Below are positions 1 to 4,589 of a stretch of 9,852 bases of DNA, piece by piece. Location: assembly GCA_002479815.1 (NCBI GenBank), contig DLPA01000116.1, positions 263 through 10,114 of the forward strand, written 5' to 3'. Made by a program: the position numbers and the translations under genes. The DNA comes from a bacterium UBA7470. GTDB lineage: Bacteria > Pseudomonadota > Gammaproteobacteria > Burkholderiales > Burkholderiaceae_C. The notes beneath the pieces are model-generated. The model ran no database searches, had not been told where the DNA came from, and was given only the letters and a program-made list of their open reading frames with translations. Each line of letters starts with the position of its first letter. The first letter of the stretch is position 1.

Positions 1-527
1 GCGCCTTCGGGTGTGCTCTTGGTCAACATGGGGGTTTCAATGTCGATGAAACCGTTGCTGTCCAAAAACTTGCGAACTTCCATGGCAACGCGGTAGCGCA
101 GCATCAGGTTTTTCTGCATTTGGGGACGGCGCAAGTCCAACACGCGATGCGTCAAACGTGTGGTTTCGGACAAGCTGTCGTCGTCCAGCATGAAGGGGGG
201 CGTGACGGAGGGGTTGAGCACGGTCAGCTCGTGGCATAGCACCTCAATCTTGCCGCTTTTCAAATTCTCATTGACCGTCCCTTCAGGGCGTGCGCGCACC
301 AAACCCTTGACTTGCACACAAAACTCATTGCGCAGCTCTTCGGCGGTGGCAAACATCTCGGGGCGATCAGGATCACACACCACTTGCACAGAGCCTTCAC
401 GGTCGCGCAAATCGACAAAAATCACGCCACCGTGGTCACGGCGACGATTGACCCAGCCACACAGGGTCACGGTTTGACCCAACAGGCTTTCGGTCACCAG
501 ACCGCTGTAATGGGAACGCATAGGCAT
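1..527 (-). CDS. aspS: aspartyl-tRNA synthetase, N-terminal part (partial at left edge)
   Basis: The 175 visible residues are the N-terminal part of a class II aspartyl-tRNA synthetase, the cytoplasmic enzyme that charges tRNA with aspartate; the rest lies beyond base 1. Residues about 1-105 are the anticodon-binding OB-fold, with the segment GWVNRRRDHGGVIFVDLRDR. The fragment then enters the catalytic domain (TRLTHRVLDLRR, IETPMLTKSTPEGA), matching the bacterial family closely. The start MPMRSH at 527 is used; an in-frame ATG at 521 would give MRSHYSG, which aligns equally well with the family. Upstream there is only a weak purine stretch (AAAGAAAG). The gene lies 50 bp after the DUF502 gene on the same strand and is probably co-transcribed with it. 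His follows RRRD, as in the non-discriminating enzymes of Pseudomonas and Neisseria, where E. coli has Leu; such enzymes also make Asp-tRNA(Asn) for the GatCAB amidotransferase. Confidence 0.97.
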   Translation of the reverse strand, partial: MPMRSHYSGLVTESLLGQTVTLCGWVNRRRDHGGVIFVDLRDREGSVQVVCDPDRPEMFATAEELRNEFCVQVKGLVRARPEGTVNENLKSGKIEVLCHELTVLNPSVTPPFMLDDDSLSETTRLTHRVLDLRRPQMQKNLMLRYRVAMEVRKFLDSNGFIDIETPMLTKSTPEG

Positions 528-577
528 AGTTGTCTTTCTTTAGAACTTAAAAATCTAACCAAAATCTGAACACGGCG

Positions 578-1246
578 TTATTGCGTGTGTGGTGGTGCAG
601 GCTCCAGCGTGTGCTCTGCCACCAATTTCCCTGTGGTGATGGCTTGGTGACCAGCAGGTACGATGACACCCATCGAAATGATGTAGGTCAGGGCTTCATC
701 GACGCTCATGTCCAACTCAATGCAATCGCTGCGCTTGAGCATCACAAAGTAGCCCCCCGTAGGGTTGGGCGTGGTGGGTACGTAGACGCTCAGGCAGTCG
801 TCGGGCAGGTGTTCTGTCACGCCTGCGCCGGGTTGTCCGGTTAAAAACGCCACGGTCCATACGCCTTCACGCGGCCATTGCACCAGCAAGGCTTTGCGAA
901 ACGCATTGCCCTTTTCAGAAAACAGGGTGTCAGACACCTGTTTGACGGCTGAATAAATAGAGCGAACGACTGGAATGCGATGCAGCAAGGCGTGCCACCA
1001 ACCGACCAAGCGATTGCCGACGATGTTGGAGGCCATCGCACCGATGCTCAACACGATTAAAAAGGCGAGCAATGCACCCAAGCCCGGAATGCGCCAGCCC
1101 AACCATTTATGGGGATGCCAAGCGGCGGGCAAAATGTCTAAGGTCTTGTCTAAAGTGGACACCACCCAGTCCACCACCCCCAAGGTGATGATGAGCGGCA
1201 CCAATACCAGCAGGCCAGACAATAGCCATTTGCGTAAGGCAGCCAT
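578..1246 (-). CDS. DUF502 family inner-membrane protein
   Basis: This is a 222-residue membrane protein of the DUF502 family, whose biochemical role is not established. Two hydrophobic segments lie at about residues 8-30 and 54-78, followed by a soluble C-terminal domain. Family hallmarks seen are HRIPVVRSIYSAVKQ (about 89-103), VPTTPNPTGGYFVML and the C-terminal DMSVDEALTYIISMGVIVP. Length is usual for the family. The start at 1246 has an AGGA ribosome binding site seven bases upstream and fits the N-terminal MAALRKWLLSG pattern. It begins 20 bp after the FmdB-like gene and ends 50 bp before aspS, all on the minus strand, an arrangement common in Burkholderiales, so it probably belongs to one operon. 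The family link is firm; the function is unknown. Confidence 0.93.
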   Translation of the reverse strand: MAALRKWLLSGLLVLVPLIITLGVVDWVVSTLDKTLDILPAAWHPHKWLGWRIPGLGALLAFLIVLSIGAMASNIVGNRLVGWWHALLHRIPVVRSIYSAVKQVSDTLFSEKGNAFRKALLVQWPREGVWTVAFLTGQPGAGVTEHLPDDCLSVYVPTTPNPTGGYFVMLKRSDCIELDMSVDEALTYIISMGVIVPAGHQAITTGKLVAEHTLEPAPPHTQ

Positions 1247-1266
1247 GAAGTCGTCCTAATTTTGAT

Positions 1267-1560
1267 TCAGTGACATGCGCATGACGCGCCACAAGCGGCA
1301 GGAGCCGCAGCGGGCGTGCTGCTGTCCGATGTGCTGGTGCTGGTCGATGCTGCTGCTCCTGCACCCGCAGTGCTTGCGCCGCCTTTAAAGTCTGTCGCAT
1401 ACCACCCCGAGCCTTTCAATTGAAAGCCAGCGGCTGTGATTTGTTTGCGGAAGGATGCAGCGCTGCAGTGTGGACACACCGACAACGGGGCATCGGAGAT
1501 TTTTTGCAACACATCTTGGGCGTGTCCACAAGACTCGCATTTGTAAGCATAAATCGGCAT
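1267..1560 (-). CDS. FmdB family zinc-ribbon protein
   Basis: A 97-residue FmdB-type regulatory or zinc-ribbon protein. The N-terminus MPIYAYKC is the usual family start, so the ATG at 1560 is preferred over an upstream in-frame alternative at 1590. Two CxxC pairs (C8/C11 and C29/C32) form the zinc site, followed by the typical KQITAAGFQLKGSGWYATDFKGG. The tail after residue 65 is low in complexity, rich in Ala, Ser and Thr (alternating Ser-Thr), and ends in CGASCACH, which adds three more Cys and a His. It is the first gene of the minus-strand set with DUF502 and aspS and has its own likely promoter at 1592-1604. The family is well recognised but its function is unclear; members were first named as putative regulators of formamidase and methylamine-use genes. 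No DNA-binding role can be shown from sequence. Confidence 0.92.
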   Translation of the reverse strand: MPIYAYKCESCGHAQDVLQKISDAPLSVCPHCSAASFRKQITAAGFQLKGSGWYATDFKGGASTAGAGAAASTSTSTSDSSTPAAAPAACGASCACH

Positions 1561-1598
1561 GGAAACGAGGCCTTCAACTGGTTTGAACAAAACCCCAA

Positions 1599-1604
1599 AT
1601 TATA
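1599..1604 (-). promoter_or_regulatory. probable -10 box for the fmdB-DUF502-aspS transcript
   Basis: The minus strand reads a consensus TATAAT here, 38 bp before the FmdB start codon. A poor -35 candidate (TTCAGG, plus-strand 1623-1628) lies 18 bp upstream. Transcription would begin near 1592, giving a leader of about 30 nt with GAAGG near the start codon. Seen: the hexamer and its spacing. Inferred: its use. Confidence 0.5.
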
Positions 1605-1654
1605 AGGAGGCCAAAAAATCTCCCTGAACTCCGATCGAACTGCTGCTTGCTTTT

Positions 1655-1660
1655 TACAAT
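1655..1660 (+). promoter_or_regulatory. probable -10 box of the PHP-domain gene
   Basis: TACAAT lies eight bases before the ATG at 1668, with no clear -35 box and no Shine-Dalgarno sequence between it and the start. A start of transcription at the usual distance would fall at or next to the A of the start codon, so the mRNA may be leaderless. It lies back to back with the minus-strand -10 box about 50 bp away. Confidence 0.45.
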
Positions 1661-1667
1661 CCCTGCC

Positions 1668-2582
1668 ATGAGCGTCATCCCAGCCCCCATCCATCTGCTC
1701 CCTCACCATCTGAATGCCGACTTGCATTGCCACTCTGTGGTGTCTGATGGCACCCTGACCCCAGAAGCCTTGGCTGCGCGCGCACACGCCAATGGCGTGG
1801 GCTTGTGGGCCTTGACCGACCACGACGAAGTGGGTGGGCAAGCCCGAGCACAAGCGGCCGCCCATGCCTTGGGCCTGCCCTATCTGACTGGCGTAGAGAT
1901 CTCCGTCACTTTTGCCAGCGTGACGGTTCATATCGTCGGCTTGGGCTTTGATCCGAAAAACGAGCAGCTCGTTCAAGGCTTGGCGCACACCCGTGGCGGG
2001 CGTGGCGACCGCGCCAAAGAGATGGCCAGTCAACTGGCTGTGGTGGGCATACGCGGTGCTTTTGAGGGGGCGTTGAAGTATGCCGGTAACCCTGAGTTGG
2101 TGTCGCGCACGCATTTCGCCCGCTTCTTGGTGGAAACTGGCGTGTGTGCTGACACCTATGACGTCTTTCGCCGTTTTTTAACCGAAGGCAAACCCGGCTT
2201 CGTGCCCCACCGCTGGGCGAAACTCAGCGATGCCGTGCGCTGGATACGCGAGGCGGGCGGGGTGGCCGTCATCGCCCACCCCGCCCGCTATGACCACAGT
2301 CCCACGGCTGAATTTGCCTTGTTTTCTGAGTTCAAAGCCTTTGGTGGCCAAGGCGTGGAAGTGGTGACCGGCAGCCACTCCCCCGACGAATATCAAGAGT
2401 ATGCAGACATGGCCGCAGAATTTGGTCTTGCCGCCTCACGCGGCAGTGATTTCCACAGCCCCGACGAAAGTCATTGTGACTTGGGCACACTGCCCCCCTT
2501 GAGCCAACAACTCACCCCCATCTGGCACTTGCTGGCCGACCGCATTCAATGGCCTCGGCCACACGGACTACAGTGTTCATAA
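1668..2582 (+). CDS. PHP-domain phosphoesterase (RNase AM / YciV / nucleoside 3',5'-bisphosphate phosphatase type)
   Basis: A 304-residue cytoplasmic metal-dependent phosphoesterase of the PHP superfamily. The metal-binding motifs appear in order: DLHCHSVVSDG near the N-terminus, TDHDEVGG, GVEIS, the mid-protein RTHFA, VIAHPARY, and GSDFH near the C-terminus. These match the YciV/TrpH group; the E. coli member is RNase AM, which matures rRNA 5' ends and acts as a 5'-3' exonuclease, and a Chromobacterium member hydrolyses nucleoside 3',5'-bisphosphates. Length is close to that of E. coli YciV (about 293). The ATG at 1668 (MSVIPAPI) is chosen over an upstream TTG at 1647 because the -10-like box lies between them. 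It is transcribed away from the FmdB gene and converges on the DUF3047 gene. Family is sure; which of the two substrate classes matters in this organism is inference. Confidence 0.93.
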   Translation: MSVIPAPIHLLPHHLNADLHCHSVVSDGTLTPEALAARAHANGVGLWALTDHDEVGGQARAQAAAHALGLPYLTGVEISVTFASVTVHIVGLGFDPKNEQLVQGLAHTRGGRGDRAKEMASQLAVVGIRGAFEGALKYAGNPELVSRTHFARFLVETGVCADTYDVFRRFLTEGKPGFVPHRWAKLSDAVRWIREAGGVAVIAHPARYDHSPTAEFALFSEFKAFGGQGVEVVTGSHSPDEYQEYADMAAEFGLAASRGSDFHSPDESHCDLGTLPPLSQQLTPIWHLLADRIQWPRPHGLQCS

Positions 2583-2591
2583 AAATCTAGC

Positions 2592-2612
2592 AAAAAAAGT
2601 GAGCTGCTCACG
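2592..2612 (-). terminator. hairpin plus T-run facing left, end of DUF3047 transcript
   Basis: Read on the minus strand this is GTGAGCAGCTCAC followed by seven T: a 5-bp stem, GTGAG/CTCAC, with a CAG loop. It lies 200 bp past the DUF3047 stop. The stem is short, so it may be weak alone, but in a longer transcript it can also pair with the other end of the element. Confidence 0.45.
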
Positions 2613-2793
2613 CAAGCAAAACCTGGGTTCTGGCTGTTTTTACTATAAAAATAAGCGTTTAAAAACCAAAAAATCATGCTTTTTTGACTGTGGTAGGTCA
2701 CCGCAATGGCCTTGCGAGGGTGTCTGAGGCCATTTTCTTAGTAAAAAACCGTTTTTTTTAGTTTGTATTTGGCTGAATGCGGCGAATCAGTTG

Positions 2794-2813
2794 CGTAAGC
2801 AGCTCATTTTTTT
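2794..2813 (+). terminator. degenerate hairpin plus T-run facing right, end of PHP-gene transcript
   Basis: This is the mirror copy of the left-end hairpin, reading GTAAGCAGCTCA then seven T. One base of the stem is mismatched (A for G) and the closing C is lost, so it should be weaker than the other three ends of the two elements. It touches the DUF3047 stop codon. Confidence 0.35.
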
Positions 2814-2814
2814 A

Positions 2815-3627
2815 CTATGGTTTTTTATATGCTTCTACCGCCTGAGCAGGCTGTCGGTGCTCGTGCAGCGTCACGGGGCCGAAGACGGTACGGGTTTGGC
2901 TGCGGGTGTTGTCGGTGTCGGTCATGATGGCCAGACCTGCCAGCGGGCCAGGGGGTTCATTGAAGGCTTTGGCGAAATCGGCCCACACGTCGCGCTCGTA
3001 GTCGCGCCAGCGGCCTAGGTTTTGGGCGCCTTGTTCCACCACGAAGTAGCGGATGCGGTCGATGCGGGGGTCCACCAGCACCGTTTCAGGGGGATGCGCA
3101 TTTGTCCAGACATACACCAAAGAGGCGTAGGGCAACTCTTCTCCCGTCACCAACAAGGTCAGTTCTGACAGCATTTGGTGGCGTGCGGACAACTTGCTGC
3201 GGTCACCGTCAAACGCCACCATCACTTGTGCGGGCGCATCGCTGGCATCCGCATCCGTCAAATCGGCATTGGGCAAGAGTTGATGTACCCACCAAGAAAA
3301 TTTGATCGTGACAGGCTGCAAGACCGGCGGAGTGACGCGGTGACGCATCAAACTCAAGGACTGATCGGCCTGCACTTCTAAACCCAACCGACCCTCAAGC
3401 TCGATGGGCACAAAAGGTTGCCACGTTTTGCCAGGCATGGGGCGGCGCTCCCAATGGGCAAACGCCACTGGGTCAGACACACCGGTGGCTGACGGCTCAC
3501 GCATCGCATCGGGCGTTTGGCAAGCGGCAAGCCAAACGCCGATCGTCAGCGACCCCAACACCAGTCGCCATCGTGGTACACACATGGGTTTCTCTGTTTT
3601 GTCTGCCATCGACATCGCCATCTGCAT
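2815..3627 (-). CDS. DUF3047 family lipoprotein
   Basis: A protein of up to 270 residues with a lipoprotein signal peptide: a hydrophobic stretch ending in the lipobox LAAC (Cys 36), followed by Gln, which favours sorting to the outer membrane. The mature part matches DUF3047: KFSWWVHQLLPNADLTDADA, a VAFDGDRS segment, ELPYASLVYVWTN, a WRDYERDVWADFAKAF segment and the C-terminal LAGLAIMTDTDNTRSQT followed by GPV. The start is uncertain: ATGs at 3627, 3621, 3615, 3609 and 3585 are in frame. Only a poor AAGAG lies upstream of the first ones, and the ATG at 3585 would give the most typical short signal peptide (MCVPRWRLVLGSL). The TAG stop lies in the outer edge of the palindromic repeat. The function of DUF3047 is not known. 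It appears to be transcribed alone. Confidence 0.88.
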   Translation of the reverse strand: MQMAMSMADKTEKPMCVPRWRLVLGSLTIGVWLAACQTPDAMREPSATGVSDPVAFAHWERRPMPGKTWQPFVPIELEGRLGLEVQADQSLSLMRHRVTPPVLQPVTIKFSWWVHQLLPNADLTDADASDAPAQVMVAFDGDRSKLSARHQMLSELTLLVTGEELPYASLVYVWTNAHPPETVLVDPRIDRIRYFVVEQGAQNLGRWRDYERDVWADFAKAFNEPPGPLAGLAIMTDTDNTRSQTRTVFGPVTLHEHRQPAQAVEAYKKP

Positions 3628-3965
3628 CTCTTGATACGGTTGCTGAATTGACGCTGGATGTTCACACCAGCATTGGTTTAACCCAGATTATGAAGTGGAC
3701 GAATGTCACCACCGTGAACGCCCCATCCGTCTGACCCCCCCAGCCTTGTGGACACGAGGCCTCCCAAGCGGGTGCTGCGAAACGACACCGCAAGGCCTCG
3801 CCTGCTCTCGTGCCGAGGGGGACGCTCGGCTTACTCCACTGCCTTTAGTTTTTGATAGTGTTAAGCTTTTCAAAGACATAAAATAATGTTTAAATATAAA
3901 TTAAAACGTTCTTAACGTTTTTTCATGAAATTTTTACTCGTTTGCAAGCATTATGAAAGGAGACT
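3628..3965. other. 338-bp non-coding region between divergent genes
   Basis: No convincing gene is seen here. The DUF3047 side holds a minus-strand CATAAT (3687-3692) that could be a -10 box but has no good -35 partner. The middle (about 3720-3840) is GC-rich with an 8-bp inverted repeat, CGAGGCCT (3755-3762) and AGGCCTCG (3793-3800), then CCGAG (3813-3817) and CTCGG (3825-3829), and could form a structured RNA or be a remnant of something lost. From about 3850 the base composition turns sharply AT-rich up to the ribosome binding site of the next gene, as expected of a promoter. Possible -35/-10 pairs (TTCAAA 3869, TAAATA 3891) are weak matches. Confidence 0.6.
3903..3921. promoter_or_regulatory. 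perfect 8-bp dyad, candidate operator of the signalling operon
   Basis: AAAACGTT and AACGTTTT flank a 3-bp centre (CTT), 45-63 bp upstream of the start of the first operon gene, inside the AT-rich promoter zone. The arm sequence and its place suggest a binding site for a dimeric regulator. A few T follow, so a weak terminator hairpin is the alternative, but no plus-strand gene lies upstream that would need one. Confidence 0.4.
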
Positions 3966-4481
3966 ATGGTGATCAAATTCAGTCGTCGGTGGGTGGTGTC
4001 TTTGATGGTGGTGCTTTCTTTGGCCCCGTTGTCCACGGTGTATGCCTTGGATGCACCCAAAGGGCCTGTTGTGTTGACCATTTCTGGAAAAATGGGTGTC
4101 TCTAATCAGGACGGCAAAGCGGCATTCGACATGGCTGCTTTGCGCGCTCTGCCTGAGCACACCTTCACCACAGAGACGGCTTGGGATAAGCGTCCTGTGA
4201 AGTTCTCAGGCCCCTTGCTGCGAGACGTACTGGCCTTGGTGAAAGCGTCAGGCACAGAGTTAAAAGCCATTGCGGTCAATGACTATGCGGTCAGCGTCCC
4301 CGCAGGAGATGCCAAGCAGTTTGACGTGATTCTGGCCCACCGCATGAACGACAGAGACATTCCTGCACGCACCAAAGGCCCTGTCTTTTTGGTGTATCCC
4401 TACAGCAGTCATCCTGTGTTGAAAGAGAAGGTGTACGAGGAGCGTTCGATTTGGCAACTCAAGGCCATTGAGTTGAAATAA
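3966..4481 (+). CDS. exported small protein with sulfite-oxidase-like (molybdopterin-binding) fold, no Mo ligand
   Basis: A 171-residue exported protein. Residues 1-27 are a signal peptide with a twin-arginine start (SRRWVV), a hydrophobic core and a VYA cleavage site before LDAPKG. The mature part resembles the oxidoreductase molybdopterin-binding fold: LTISGKMG, FDMAALRALPEHTFTTET, VKFSGPLLRDVLALV, AIAVNDYAVSVP, an ILAHRMND stretch and GPVFLVYPY. It is much shorter than true sulfite oxidase or MsrP and has no cysteine anywhere, so the Cys that binds molybdenum in that superfamily is absent; catalysis is unlikely and a binding or sensing role is more plausible. A strong AAGGAG (3957-3962) lies three bases before ATG 3966 and six before GTG 3969, so either may be used. 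It is the first gene of the operon with the HD-GYP sensor and binding protein. Confidence 0.85.
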   Translation: MVIKFSRRWVVSLMVVLSLAPLSTVYALDAPKGPVVLTISGKMGVSNQDGKAAFDMAALRALPEHTFTTETAWDKRPVKFSGPLLRDVLALVKASGTELKAIAVNDYAVSVPAGDAKQFDVILAHRMNDRDIPARTKGPVFLVYPYSSHPVLKEKVYEERSIWQLKAIELK

Positions 4482-4519
4482 GACAGCCTGTGGTCGCTTG
4501 CTCGGCCTTGATCGTGCAT

Positions 4520-4557
4520 CACCAAACCACTCAGGCGGTGTTCGGGTGGTTTTGGTG
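4520..4557 (+). other. strong stem-loop between the first two operon genes
   Basis: CACCAAACCAC (4520-4530) pairs with GTGGTTTTGGTG (4546-4557), 11 bp with one bulged base and a 15-base loop, 32 bp before the sensor start. No T-run follows, so it is not a standard intrinsic terminator. It could slow decay or reduce read-through, setting a higher level of the small exported protein than of the sensor. Confidence 0.6.
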
Positions 4558-4589
4558 TCCTTGACCTCATCTCAGGACAAACGGTACAC

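Larger units (their letters stand above)
2589..2818. repeat. palindromic intergenic repeat, copy 1
   Basis: This element fills the gap between the convergent PHP and DUF3047 genes. Its left terminal repeat is 2592-2614: seven A, then GTGAGCTGCTCAC, then GCA. The right one (2792-2813) is the inverted match with one G-to-A change and one missing C. Each end is itself a short palindrome beside an A/T run. Inside, AATGGCCT (2705-2712) and AGGCCATT (2727-2734) form a further 8-bp stem. The copy at 8489-8719 aligns at a constant offset of 5900 bp across both flanks and patches of the middle (for example TCTGA-GGCC followed by ATTTT). TA flanks both ends (2588-2589 and 2816-2817), as a TA-targeting element would leave, but that is too short to prove anything. 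No ORF of note lies inside. Confidence 0.8.

Noticed and set aside
1604..1610. AAGGAGG on the plus strand as a ribosome binding site
   Set aside because: No start codon follows at a usable distance; it overlaps the minus-strand promoter region and looks like chance.
2588..2817. TA target-site duplication proving insertion of a mariner/IS630-like miniature element
   Set aside because: TA flanks copy 1 on both sides, but copy 2 has AA on the left. A dinucleotide in such AT-rich DNA is not evidence, and no transposase is in the window.
2791..3018. Plus-strand 75-residue open frame at the DUF3047 3' end
   Set aside because: It is antisense to the DUF3047 coding region, which shows clear family motifs.
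3695..3886. 63-residue open frame from GTG 3695 in the long gap
   Set aside because: There is no ribosome binding site, the amino-acid mix is odd, and it spans the inverted repeats and the change to AT-rich DNA.
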